This document shows positions 53,672 to 62,449 of a stretch of 64,000 bases of DNA, piece after piece. The position numbers and the translations under genes were made by a program. This DNA is from Modestobacter sp. L9-4 (lineage in GTDB: Bacteria; Actinomycetota; Actinomycetes; Mycobacteriales; Geodermatophilaceae): assembly GCF_019112525.1 (NCBI RefSeq), contig NZ_CP077800.1, positions 620,001-684,000 of the forward strand. The letters are read 5' to 3'. Below the pieces are notes generated by a model, which made no database searches, was not told the origin of the DNA, and worked only from the letters and a program-made list of their open reading frames with translations. The first letter of the stretch is position 1. Every line of letters begins with the position of its first letter.

Positions 53672-53993
53672 GGGTCCCCTCGCCGGGTCCCGCCGCGCGT
53701 CGCGCACGGTGAGGACGAGGGTCAGGCCCCTCGCCCGGCCCCGCCGCGAGCTCTCTCGTGACTGGGGGCCAGGGTCAGGCCCCTCGCAGGGTCCCGCGCC
53801 GCGCGGAGCGTGACGGGGGCGAGGGTCAGGCCCCTCGCAGGGTCCCGCGCCGCGCGGAGCGTGACGGGGGCGAGGGTCAGGCCCCCTCGCAGGGCCCCGC
53901 CGCGAGGAACGAGCGGTGGGGGGCGAGGGTCAGGCCCCCTCGTAGGGTCCCGCGCCGCGCGGAGCGTGGCGTGGGGGGCGAGGGGGTCCTTCT
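53672..53993. repeat. tandem array of a 51-53 base GC-rich element
   Basis: Five clear copies share GAGGGTCAGGCCCCTCGCAG-like cores; their GTCAGGC begins at 53721, 53774, 53825, 53876 and 53929 (periods 53, 51, 51, 53). A degenerate copy precedes at ~53672 and a partial one ends the array at the DUF4193 stop. Each unit contains GCGAGGG/CCCTCGC arms that form a hairpin. Upstream of it, CGACCGACC/GGTCGGTCG (about 53638-53670) forms another. The array spans most of the gap between two minus-strand genes and shows no credible coding. Confidence 0.8.
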
Positions 53994-54296
53994 TCAGGCC
54001 GCGCAGTCGCGGCAGTAGAGCTGGTCGCCCTTGGTGGCGGCCAGGCGGCTGCGGTGCTGCACGAGGAAGCAGCGCGAGCAGGTGAACTCGTCCTCCTGCT
54101 TGGGCAGCACGCGGACCGTGAGCTCCTCGTTGGACAGGTCCGCCCCGGGGAGCTCGAGGTTCTCGTTGAAGTCGGTCTCGTCGACGTCGACGGAAGAGGA
54201 CTGTGCCTCCGCCCGGCGGGCCTTGAGCTCCTCGAGGGAGTCCTCGCCGAGCTCGTCGGCCTCGTTGCGCCGCGGTGCGTCGTAGTCCTGGGCCAT
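53994..54296 (-). CDS. DUF4193 zinc-ribbon protein
   Basis: 100 aa. Acidic N-terminal half (RRNEADELGEDSLEELKARR), then a zinc ribbon formed by Cys73/Cys76 (CSRC) and Cys95/Cys98 (CRDC). The actinobacterial family is conserved beside cei and sigA; function unknown. Start ATG after GAGAGAGAGGG. The 3' end abuts the tandem repeat array. Confidence 0.93.
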   Translation of the reverse strand: MAQDYDAPRRNEADELGEDSLEELKARRAEAQSSSVDVDETDFNENLELPGADLSNEELTVRVLPKQEDEFTCSRCFLVQHRSRLAATKGDQLYCRDCAA

Positions 54297-54799
54297 GGTG
54301 TGCCCTCTCTCTCTCGTCGCGGGCGCTCGGCCCGCTCGTCTGCCACCGGCGCTCCGAGCCGCCGGTGGGTGGTGCCGGCCGCCGGGGCGGTCGGTGGTCT
54401 GTCGGTCTGCGGCCCCCTGTTGGGCCGTCGACCGGGTGGCACGGTGGTGCACCGGAGGCATCCGGCCGACCGGGTGCGGACCTGCGCCCGCCTGATCGGC
54501 CCAGCGCCCCGTGCTGCGCTCCGGCCAGCCGCCCAACGCCGTGGGGTCCCGGTTTGTGCCCGCCTCTCCGAGGTGGGTCCGCCGGGGTCCCGCAGACGTC
54601 GTCCTGGGGGCGGAGCGCCAGAGGCTACCCCTCACCCCGATCGGTCGCCGGAGCCGCTCGACCACCTGCGCAGGAGCCCCCGGCGGCCGCGTCGGCCGCC
54701 CCGGGAGGGCGGCCGGTCGGCGGCCGGCGCAGCGCGGTCGACCGGGGGCGGGACGCGCCGGTCCCGGGCGCGGTGCGCCCCGGTCCCCCCGCACGCCAC
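54297..54799. other. gene-free region between DUF4193 and cei
   Basis: About 500 bases with no convincing gene. On the minus strand TAGCCT (54627-54622) is a likely -10 box, which would give the DUF4193 mRNA a 5' leader of over 300 bases. CCCGCCTC/GAGGTGGG (about 54559-54578) could form a hairpin in it. Candidate for a structured leader or small RNA; nothing more specific can be read. Confidence 0.4.
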
Positions 54800-54805
54800 T
54801 AGGGT
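54800..54805 (+). promoter_or_regulatory. -10 box upstream of cei uORF
   Basis: TAGGGT ends 7 bases before the GTG at 54813, placing the transcript start at that GTG. Confidence 0.55.
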
Positions 54806-54812
54806 CACCCCC

Positions 54813-54845
54813 GTGCCAGAGCTCGCCGGTGTGAGGACCCCGTGA
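54813..54845 (+). CDS. leaderless 10-codon upstream ORF coupled to cei
   Basis: Encodes V(M)PELAGVRTP. Its TGA overlaps the cei GTG (GTGA), and GAGG inside its last codons is the cei ribosome binding site. The -10 box spacing places transcription start on its first base, so ribosomes should translate it before reaching cei. A regulatory or coupling role is inferred. Confidence 0.5.
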   Translation: MPELAGVRTP

Positions 54846-55402
54846 CCGACCTCGCGAGCGAGCCCGGGGTCCGGCGCGCCTCGTCCCGGCGCACCCGGCG
54901 GCCCATCCCGGCGCTGGTCTTCCTGCTGGTGCTGGCGCTCATCGCGCTGGCCGTGTGGTTCAACGTGCTCAGCGACGAGAAGCGCAAGGACGAGGCGCGG
55001 GCGGCGGCCTGCAGCAGCGCCGTCGCCGCCGTCCCCGAGTCCGTCGACCCCGCCACCGTGACGATCAACGTGCTCAACGCCTCCGACGTCGCCGGCCGGG
55101 CCGCGACGGTGGCGGAGTCGCTGCGGTCGCGCGGGTTCACGATCGGCAACACCGAGAACGACCGCAGCGGCAACGAGGTCACCGGCGTCGGCCAGCTCCG
55201 CTTCGGCCCCGGCAAGCAGGAGCTGGCCCGGTTCGTCGCGGTCCAGCTGCCCGGCGTGGAGCTGCTCCAGGACACCCGCGCGGACGCCACGCTCGACCTC
55301 GCCATCGGCCCCGGCTTCGCCGCGCTGGCCAGCCCCGAGGCCGTCGCCGCCGCCCTGGTGCCGCCGACGGCCGCCGCGGGCGCGGCCTGCCCGACCTCCT
55401 GA
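54842..55402 (+). CDS. cei: envelope integrity protein Cei (LytR_C domain)
   Basis: 186 aa. Basic cytoplasmic N-terminus (SSRRTRRP), one transmembrane helix (~23-41), then an extracytoplasmic LytR C-terminal-type domain (~66-155: VTINVLNASDVAGRAATVAE, RSGNEVTGVGQLRFGP). Orthologue of Mycobacterium Rv2700 by domain and by exact position between DUF4193 and suhB. GTG start with GAGG 6 bases upstream. Needed for cell-envelope integrity in Mycobacterium (known). Confidence 0.92.
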   Translation: MTDLASEPGVRRASSRRTRRPIPALVFLLVLALIALAVWFNVLSDEKRKDEARAAACSSAVAAVPESVDPATVTINVLNASDVAGRAATVAESLRSRGFTIGNTENDRSGNEVTGVGQLRFGPGKQELARFVAVQLPGVELLQDTRADATLDLAIGPGFAALASPEAVAAALVPPTAAAGAACPTS

Positions 55403-55432
55403 CGCCTGCGCCCCGCCGACCGGGCCCGCCGG

Positions 55433-56263
55433 TCAGCCGGCGGCGTGCAGGCGCTCGATGAGCTCCACGAGCGGCCCGGCCACCGACGGTGCGGCGGCGA
55501 CGGCCATCGGCTCGGCGAAGGGCCGCCCGGCGGTGCCGGTGACCACCAGGCCGGCCTCGGCGGCGATCAGCGCCCCGGCCGCGTGGTCCCAGGGCTTGAG
55601 GCCCTGCTCATAGTAGGCGTCGACCCGGCCGGCCGCGGCCGAGCACAGGTCCAGCGAGGCGCAGCCCACGCGGCGGATGTCGCGCACCTCGGGCAGCAGC
55701 TGGGCCACGACCGCGCCCTGCGCCCGGCGCTGCTCCACCCCGTAGCCGAAGCCGGTGGCCACCAGCGACTGGCTCAGCGACGCCGGGGAGCTGCCGTGCA
55801 GCTGCATCGTCGCCGCACCCGGGGCGGTCAGCCAGGCCCCGCCGCCGCGGACCGCGGTGAAGAGCTCGCCGGTGGCCACGTTGAGAACCACCCCGACCTC
55901 GGTGCGCCCGTCGACCTCCCCGGCGATCGAGATGGCGAACGCGGGCAGCCCGTAGAGGAAGTTGACCGTGCCGTCGATCGGGTCGACGACCCAGCGCACG
56001 CCGCTGGTGCCCTCGGTCGAGGCGCCCTCCTCCCCCAGCACGCCGTCGTCCGGGCGGGCCTCGAGCAGCCGGCGGACGATCAGCGCCTCGCTGGCGCGGT
56101 CGACGGCGGTGACCACGTCGACCGGTGAGGACTTGGTGTCGACCTGGTCGGCGGCGCTGCTGCGCCCGGCCCCCACGAGCAGCGCGGCCTCCTCCGCGGT
56201 GGCCCGGGCCAGCTCGAGCAGCTCGGTGTGCAGGTCGGGCTGAGCGGTGCCGGAGGTCATCAC
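55433..56263 (-). CDS. suhB: inositol-1-monophosphatase family protein
   Basis: 276 aa Mg-dependent phosphatase. Metal and substrate motifs: GEEG (77-80), DPIDGTVNFL (94-103) and WDHAAGALIAAEAG (~226). Makes myo-inositol from inositol phosphate, a precursor of phosphatidylinositol and mycothiol in actinobacteria. Start is GTG 56263 or ATG 56260. Divergent from ppgK. Confidence 0.94.
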   Translation of the reverse strand: MMTSGTAQPDLHTELLELARATAEEAALLVGAGRSSAADQVDTKSSPVDVVTAVDRASEALIVRRLLEARPDDGVLGEEGASTEGTSGVRWVVDPIDGTVNFLYGLPAFAISIAGEVDGRTEVGVVLNVATGELFTAVRGGGAWLTAPGAATMQLHGSSPASLSQSLVATGFGYGVEQRRAQGAVVAQLLPEVRDIRRVGCASLDLCSAAAGRVDAYYEQGLKPWDHAAGALIAAEAGLVVTGTAGRPFAEPMAVAAAPSVAGPLVELIERLHAAG

Positions 56264-56310
56264 GGAGAGGGATCCTGCCGGACCTGCGCGCCAACCGTGC
56301 GCGGGGTCAC

Positions 56311-56316
56311 TAGCCT
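56311..56316 (+). promoter_or_regulatory. -10 box of leaderless ppgK
   Basis: TAGCCT ends 6 bases before the GTG at 56323. Confidence 0.6.
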
Positions 56317-56322
56317 GTCCGC

Positions 56323-57066
56323 GTGCAGGGCTTCGGAGTGGACATCGGTGGCAGCGGTATCAAGGGTTGCGTCGTCGACCTGGACAAGGGCGAGCTGGTG
56401 GGTGATCGGGTACGGATCCCGACGCCGCAGCCGGCGCTGCCCGATCCGGTCTACGGCGTGGTGGCCGACATCGTCGGCCAGTTCGGCTGGGAGGGCCGGA
56501 TAGGCGTGACCTATCCCGGGGTGATGAAGCACGGCGTGGCGTTCACCGCCGCGAACATGGACCACTCCTGGATCGGCACCGACATGGCGGCCGGCCTGGA
56601 GTCCGTCATCCCCGGCACGGTGCAGACGCTGAACGACGCCGATGCCGCCGGCATCGCCGAGATGGCCTACGGCGCCGGCCGCGGCGAGCGCGGGCTGGTC
56701 CTGATGCTCACCTTCGGCACCGGCATCGGCAGCGCGCTGTTCATCGACGGCAAGCTCGTGCCCAACACCGAGTTCGGGCACATCGAGGTCGACGGCGCCG
56801 ACGGCGAGAAGGCCGCCTCGGCCGCCGCCCGTGAGCGCGAGGACCTCAGCTACCACGCGTGGGCCAAGCGGGTCGACCGCTACCTCGACACCCTCGAGAT
56901 GAGCCTGTGGGCCGACCTGATCATCGTCGGTGGCGGGGTCAGCAAGAAGTCGGAGAAGTGGGTGCCCCTGCTGTCCACGCGCACCCGGGTGGTGCCGGCA
57001 CAGCTGCTCAACGACGCCGGCATCGTGGGCGCCGCACTCGCCGCCGAGGAGCACATCGGGCAGTGA
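56323..57066 (+). CDS. ppgK: polyphosphate glucokinase
   Basis: 247 aa ROK-fold kinase phosphorylating glucose with polyphosphate (or ATP). [10 protein letters not shown] (6-15), [19 protein letters not shown] (~104-122), [10 protein letters not shown] and [11 protein letters not shown] (ExGH-like) are typical of PpgK; no zinc CxCGxxGC motif, as expected for this group. GTG start with a leaderless promoter. Lies between suhB and sigA as in Mycobacterium. Confidence 0.95.
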   Translation: MQGFGVDIGGSGIKGCVVDLDKGELVGDRVRIPTPQPALPDPVYGVVADIVGQFGWEGRIGVTYPGVMKHGVAFTAANMDHSWIGTDMAAGLESVIPGTVQTLNDADAAGIAEMAYGAGRGERGLVLMLTFGTGIGSALFIDGKLVPNTEFGHIEVDGADGEKAASAAAREREDLSYHAWAKRVDRYLDTLEMSLWADLIIVGGGVSKKSEKWVPLLSTRTRVVPAQLLNDAGIVGAALAAEEHIGQ

Positions 57067-57071
57067 CGACC

Positions 57072-57096
57072 GGGCCCCGAGCGCTGCTCGGGGCCC
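57072..57096 (+). terminator. ppgK terminator
   Basis: GGGCCCCGAGC, loop GCT, GCTCGGGGCCC: a perfect 11-base stem 6 bases after the ppgK stop. Confidence 0.85.
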
Positions 57097-57156
57097 GCTC
57101 GTCCTCCCCGTGCGGTGAGCGCGCAGGTCACCGGGCCGCCCGGGCGGACAGAACCG

Positions 57157-57185
57157 GTGGACCGCCGCCGCGGCGTCGTTACAAT
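57157..57185 (+). promoter_or_regulatory. sigA promoter
   Basis: TACAAT (57180-57185) is a near-consensus -10, with GTGGAC at 57157-57162 as a -35 candidate (17-base spacer). The mRNA leader would be about 185 bases, with GGAAGGA (57364-57370) before the GTG. The leader holds several GC-rich inverted repeats. Confidence 0.6.
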
Positions 57186-57376
57186 GGAGGAGCCCCGGGC
57201 GCCACTCCCCCAGCCAGCAGGTCATCCCCCGCTCCCAGCACGGTGAAACGCCCTCCCGGTGTCACACCGGCCGGGACCGCCGGCGGGCCGCTGGCACGAG
57301 AGGGCGCCGGAGGCCGCTGCCCGCGGGCCACACGGCTCTCGAGGAACGCACCGCAGTAGTACGGGAAGGAACCTGA

Positions 57377-58756
<1,380 letters not shown>

Positions 58757-58759
<3 letters not shown>

Positions 58760-58819
58760 AGAAGGACCCCCTCGCCCCCCGCCACGCGCTCCGCTCGCGG
58801 CAGGACCTGCGAGGGGGCC
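58757..58819. repeat. dispersed terminator-like element, copy at the sigA stop
   Basis: Begins at the sigA TGA (TGAAGAAGGACCCCCTCGCC) and ends CTGCGAGGGGGCC; CCCCCTCGC pairs with GCGAGGGGG. Almost the same sequence starts at the DUF4193 stop on the minus strand, and a third relative follows dxs. Confidence 0.7.
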
Positions 58820-58820
58820 G

Positions 58821-58860
58821 GACGACGGCCGGTGCCCCTGTTGGGGCGCCGGCCGTCGTC
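58821..58860 (+). terminator. second hairpin downstream of sigA
   Basis: GACGACGGCCGG-T-GCCCC, short loop, GGGGC-G-CCGGCCGTCGTC: about 17 pairs with one mismatch, directly behind the dispersed element. Confidence 0.8.
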
Positions 58861-58914
58861 GTGTCCTGCGGAGTGGCTGTTCCGGGAACTTCCGACGCGC
58901 AGATCTGTGAGCTC

Positions 58915-58925
58915 GCTGGCACGAT
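58915..58925 (+). promoter_or_regulatory. conserved promoter motif of first SGNH gene
   Basis: GCTGGCACGAT starts 60 bases before the ATG at 58975; the same 11-mer lies 61 bases before the second SGNH gene. CACGAT could serve as a -10 element. Confidence 0.45.
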
Positions 58926-58974
58926 CCCGGGCACGCGGTGTGCAGTGGCGCACACCGGTCCGCATGGAGGCGTC

Positions 58975-60282
58975 ATGGCCCTTCCGTCCCGTTTCCGCCG
59001 ACTCAGGGCCGCGGCCCTGGGCAGCGCCCTCCTCGTGGCGCTCCCCCTGACGGCGGTCACCGCCGCCCAGGCCACCGGCACACCGCCGCCCAGCTCGCCG
59101 ACCGCCCCTGCCTGGGTGAACGGCTGGCAGGGCAGCCCCACCGCCGGCGGCACCTTCGACCCCGCGAGCTGCCCGGCCGACACGGGCCTGCAGAACCAGA
59201 CGGTGCGCAACATCGTGCCGATCAGCACCAGCGGCTCGTCGGTGCGGATCCGGGTCTCCAACGCCTTCGGCGAGGCCCCGCTGCGGGTCGGGGCGGCCTC
59301 GGTCGCCGTCGCCGGCCAGGGCGCCGCCGTGGCCCCGGGCACGCTCCGGCCGGTGCTGTTCTCCGGCAAGCCGACCGTGCTCATCGCCCAGGGCGGCGAG
59401 GCGCTCAGCGACCCGGTGCGGCTGGACGTCACGGCGCTGCAGCGGTTGAGCGTCAGCGTCTTCCTGCCGGAGAGGACCGGGCCGGCCACCCAGCACAACA
59501 ACTCCCGCGAGACCAACTACCTGGGCAGCTCCAACCGCACCGGCGACGCCAACGCGGGGCCGTTCGACCGGCCGATCTCCTGCTGGCTGTTCGCCACCGG
59601 CGTCGACGTCGCACCCGAGCGCTCCGTCGTCGGCACCGTGGTGGCCCTCGGTGACTCGATCACCGACGGCGACCAGTCGACGATCGACGCCGACCAGCGC
59701 TACCCGGACTGGCTCGCCCGCCGGTTCGCGGCGCTGCCGGGGTCGAAGCTCGCGGTGTCCAACGCCGGCATCGGCGGCAACGAGCTGCTCTACAACCGCA
59801 CCCCGGAGCTCTTCGGCGTCTCCGCGGCGGCCCGCTTCCCGCGCGACGTGCTCACCCAGGCCGGGGTGCGGGCGGTCATCCTGACCGAGGGCATCAACGA
59901 CATCGGGGCCGAGAACGCCCGGGCCGGTGACGTCATCGAGGTCTACAAGCAGCTCATCACCCAGGCGCACGCCGCCGGCCTGCCGGTCTACGGCGGGACG
60001 CTGGTGCCCTTCGGCGGGTCCAACGCCATCTACGGCGCGGCCTACGGGACGCCGGTCGCCGACGCCCAGCGTCGGGCGGTCAACGACTGGATCCGGGGCA
60101 GCGGCGCCTTCGACGGGGTCATCGACTTCGACGCCGCGCTGCGCGACCCCCGGGACAGCAACCGCCTGCTCCCGGCCTACGACAGCAGCGACCACCTGCA
60201 CCCCAGCGACGCCGGCTACCGCCGGATGGCGGAGACGGTCGACCTGGACATGCTGCTGCGCGGGGCCCTCGGCACCCGCTGA
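58975..60282 (+). CDS. secreted SGNH/GDSL hydrolase
   Basis: 435 aa. Sec signal peptide (basic RFRRLR, hydrophobic core, VTAAQA cleavage near 38), an N-terminal beta domain (~48-205: NGWQGSPT, VRIRVSNAFGEAPLRVGAAS), and a C-terminal SGNH domain: VVALGDSITDGD (Ser), SNAGIGGNEL (Gly/Asn region), LTEGINDIG and DSSDHLHPSDAGY (Asp/His). Extracellular esterase on lipid or polysaccharide esters; substrate unknown. ATG after GGAGG. Tandem paralogue follows. Confidence 0.92.
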   Translation: MALPSRFRRLRAAALGSALLVALPLTAVTAAQATGTPPPSSPTAPAWVNGWQGSPTAGGTFDPASCPADTGLQNQTVRNIVPISTSGSSVRIRVSNAFGEAPLRVGAASVAVAGQGAAVAPGTLRPVLFSGKPTVLIAQGGEALSDPVRLDVTALQRLSVSVFLPERTGPATQHNNSRETNYLGSSNRTGDANAGPFDRPISCWLFATGVDVAPERSVVGTVVALGDSITDGDQSTIDADQRYPDWLARRFAALPGSKLAVSNAGIGGNELLYNRTPELFGVSAAARFPRDVLTQAGVRAVILTEGINDIGAENARAGDVIEVYKQLITQAHAAGLPVYGGTLVPFGGSNAIYGAAYGTPVADAQRRAVNDWIRGSGAFDGVIDFDAALRDPRDSNRLLPAYDSSDHLHPSDAGYRRMAETVDLDMLLRGALGTR

Positions 60283-60288
60283 CCACCC

Positions 60289-60312
60289 GGGGACCGCCCG
60301 CGGGCGGTCCCC
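60289..60312. terminator. 24-base perfect palindrome after first SGNH gene
   Basis: GGGGACCGCCCG followed by its exact complement CGGGCGGTCCCC, 6 bases after the stop. Forms a terminator stem together with the next hairpin. Confidence 0.65.
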
Positions 60313-60318
60313 GGACCC

Positions 60319-60353
60319 GGTGGCCGGCACCCAGTCCCGGGGTGCCGGCCACC
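60319..60353 (+). terminator. second hairpin between the SGNH genes
   Basis: GGTGGCCGGCACCC, 7-base loop, GGGTGCCGGCCACC: a perfect 14-base stem. Confidence 0.8.
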
Positions 60354-60407
60354 GCCGTCCGCGGTGGGCGCAGATCACCCCGCACCTCACCGACGCCGGC
60401 GCACCGG

Positions 60408-60418
60408 GCTGGCACGAT
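60408..60418 (+). promoter_or_regulatory. conserved promoter motif of second SGNH gene
   Basis: GCTGGCACGAT, identical to the motif at 58915 and at the same distance from the start codon, so each paralogue has its own copy of the promoter. Confidence 0.45.
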
Positions 60419-60468
60419 GCGGGAGAGGACGTGCACGCGGCACTCCCGGAGAGGCTGGGTGGACGTCG

Positions 60469-61866
60469 ATGCAGCAGCTGCCCCGCCGGCGGCCCAGCCG
60501 CAACGTCCTGGTGGCGGTCACCACGCTCGTGGCGCTGCTGCTGGCCGGCGTGACCGGCGCCGAGGTCCGCGGCCCCGGGGGCCCGTCGACCGCCGCCGCC
60601 ACGCAGCCCGTGGCGCCCGCGGTGCCCGGGACCACCGCCCCGTCCCCGGCCGACGACGCGGCCGCCGACACCGCACCGACGCCGGCGGACGAGGACGCCC
60701 GGTGGGTGAGCGCGTGGCAGGGCAGCCCCACCACGAGCGTGGGGGCCGCCCAGGGCTCCTGCCCGGCCGGCGACGGGCTGTCCGACCAGACGGTGCGCAA
60801 CGTCGTGCAGGTGAGCACCGGCGGCACGTCGGTGCGCGTCCGGGTGTCCAACGCCTTCGGCACCGAGCCGCTGCAGGTCGGTGCTGCCTCGGTCGCGGTC
60901 GCCGGCGCCGGCGCGGACGTCGTGCCCGGCACCCTGCGCCCGCTCTCCTTCGCCGGCCGCCCGACGCTGCTGGTCCCCGAGGGCAGCGAGGCGCTCAGCG
61001 ACCCCGTGCCGCTGGACGTGCAGCCGCTGCAACGACTGGCCCTGAGCGTCTTCCTGCCCGACCGGACGGGCCCGGCCACGCAGCACCCGATCGCGCGCGG
61101 CACGAACTACCTCGCCACCTCCGACCGCACCCAGGACGACGGGGCCGGGGCCTTCGACACCTCGATCACCTGCTGGCTGTTCGCCAGCGGTGTCGACCTG
61201 CAGGCCCCCTCCTCCGTCGTCGGCACGGTGGTCACCCTCGGTGACTCGATCACCGACGGGGAGCGGTCCTCACCCGACGCGGCCCAGCGCTACCCCGACT
61301 GGCTGGCCCGCCGCCTCGCCGCGCTGCCCGGGGACACCCTCGCGGTGTCCAACGCCGGGATCAGCGGCAACGAGCTGATCCGGTCCCTGCCGCCGGGGAC
61401 CGCGGGAGCCGCTGCGGCGGCCCGCCTGGAGCGCGACGTCCTGGGCCAGTCCGGCGTCCGCGCGGTCCTCCTGCTGGAGGGCATCAACGACATCGGGGCC
61501 GCCGGTGCGCAGGCCGGTGACCTCATCGCCGTCTACCGGCAGCTGGTCCTGCGGGCCCACGACGCCGGCCTGCCCGTCTACGGCGGGACGCTCACGCCCT
61601 TCGGCGGGTCGGCGGCCGGGGGCAGCTACGGCACCCCCGGCGGCGAGGCGCAGCGTCAGGCGGTCAACGAGTGGATCCGCAGCAGCGGGGCCTTCGACGG
61701 GGTCGTGGACTTCGACGCCGCCCTGCGCGATCCGGCCGACCCGGCCCAGCTGCTGCCCGTCTACGACAGCGGGGACCACCTGCACCCCAGCGACGCCGGC
61801 TACCGGGCCATGGCCGAGGCCGTCGACCTCCAGCAGCTGCTGGACGGCGCGACCGCCCGGGACTGA
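60469..61866 (+). CDS. secreted SGNH/GDSL hydrolase, tandem paralogue
   Basis: 465 aa, same architecture as the preceding gene: basic N-terminus RRRPSRN with a hydrophobic signal/anchor (~13-28), an added Ala/Pro/Thr/Asp-rich linker (~35-78), beta domain (AWQGSPTTS, VRVRVSNAFGTEPLQVGAAS) and SGNH core VVTLGDSITDGE, SNAGISGNEL, LLEGINDIG, DSGDHLHPSDAGY. Long shared blocks show recent duplication; the linker and signal differ, so the products may be placed differently in the envelope. Confidence 0.92.
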   Translation: MQQLPRRRPSRNVLVAVTTLVALLLAGVTGAEVRGPGGPSTAAATQPVAPAVPGTTAPSPADDAAADTAPTPADEDARWVSAWQGSPTTSVGAAQGSCPAGDGLSDQTVRNVVQVSTGGTSVRVRVSNAFGTEPLQVGAASVAVAGAGADVVPGTLRPLSFAGRPTLLVPEGSEALSDPVPLDVQPLQRLALSVFLPDRTGPATQHPIARGTNYLATSDRTQDDGAGAFDTSITCWLFASGVDLQAPSSVVGTVVTLGDSITDGERSSPDAAQRYPDWLARRLAALPGDTLAVSNAGISGNELIRSLPPGTAGAAAAARLERDVLGQSGVRAVLLLEGINDIGAAGAQAGDLIAVYRQLVLRAHDAGLPVYGGTLTPFGGSAAGGSYGTPGGEAQRQAVNEWIRSSGAFDGVVDFDAALRDPADPAQLLPVYDSGDHLHPSDAGYRAMAEAVDLQQLLDGATARD

Positions 61867-62195
61867 CCGGACCTCCCATCGGGTGACGCCGCGGTGTACG
61901 ACGGCGCCCCTCGGGTAGACGGCGTAGCGTGGGCCCCGTCAGAACAGCAGAGGACCCACAGCCGGCACGACGCCGGTGACCAGCACGACCCCAGTACGTG
62001 CACGACCCGGACCCAGTTCCGAACCAGTGACGTCCCCTGCGCAGAACCGCTCCACCAGGTGTCCAGATGATCACGACCGCATCTCTTTCGGCGAGTCATG
62101 GTGATCGGGTGCCGGATCGGGAACACGAGGGGCCATCCTGGCGCTGTGCAGGAGGCCGATCCGCAGTCGCGGGTCCGTGCGGTAGAGAGCGAGTG
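61867..62195. other. gene-free region before DUF7455 gene
   Basis: 329 bases with lower GC than its surroundings and no convincing reading frame. Contains short CGACGCCGG-type repeats around 61960-61980 but no strong hairpin. Must hold the promoter of the DUF7455 gene; I could not single out a -10 box with confidence. Confidence 0.35.
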
Positions 62196-62423
62196 ATGAG
62201 CCAGATGACGACCCAGACGCTGACGACGACCCCGCCCACCGAAGATCTCGTTCTCCCCTTCCACTGCGACCGTTGCGGCGCCATGGCGAAGGTGCGAGTG
62301 GTCCTCCCCAGCGGTAGCGACCTCGTCTTCTGTGGACACCACGCCCGCGAGTACGAGGACAAGCTCCGCGACCTCGCGGCCGACATCATCGAGACCGACG
62401 GCGAGGCGCGCGTCGCCTCCTGA
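62196..62423 (+). CDS. DUF7455 family small zinc-ribbon-like protein
   Basis: 75 aa. Thr-rich N-terminus, then FHCDRCGAMAKVRVVLPSG with Cys24/Cys27 and FCGHHAREY with Cys46/His48, which probably hold zinc, and an amphipathic C-terminal helix. A conserved small protein found close to sigA in actinobacteria; function unknown. ATG start with GAGAGCGAG upstream. Confidence 0.85.
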   Translation: MSQMTTQTLTTTPPTEDLVLPFHCDRCGAMAKVRVVLPSGSDLVFCGHHAREYEDKLRDLAADIIETDGEARVAS

Positions 62424-62433
62424 GCGCGGGGCC

Positions 62434-62439
62434 TATCGT
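62434..62439 (+). promoter_or_regulatory. -10 box of the VanW/PG-binding-like gene
   Basis: TATCGT ends 10 bases before the ATG at 62450; the mRNA would have a leader of only a few bases. Confidence 0.4.
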
Positions 62440-62449
62440 CGCGCCAGCG

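Noticed and set aside
53672-53996. CRISPR array
   Set aside because: Units are joined head to tail without unique spacers, are longer than CRISPR repeats and have no cas genes nearby.
53758-54085. Short repetitive open frames in the tandem array
   Set aside because: The repetition comes from the DNA repeat; periods of 51 and 53 bases do not keep frame, and no ribosome binding site is seen.
58915-60418. Sigma-54 promoters suggested by TGGCAC before both SGNH genes
   Set aside because: The second half (TTGC at the right spacing) is missing and sigma-54 is generally absent from Actinobacteria.
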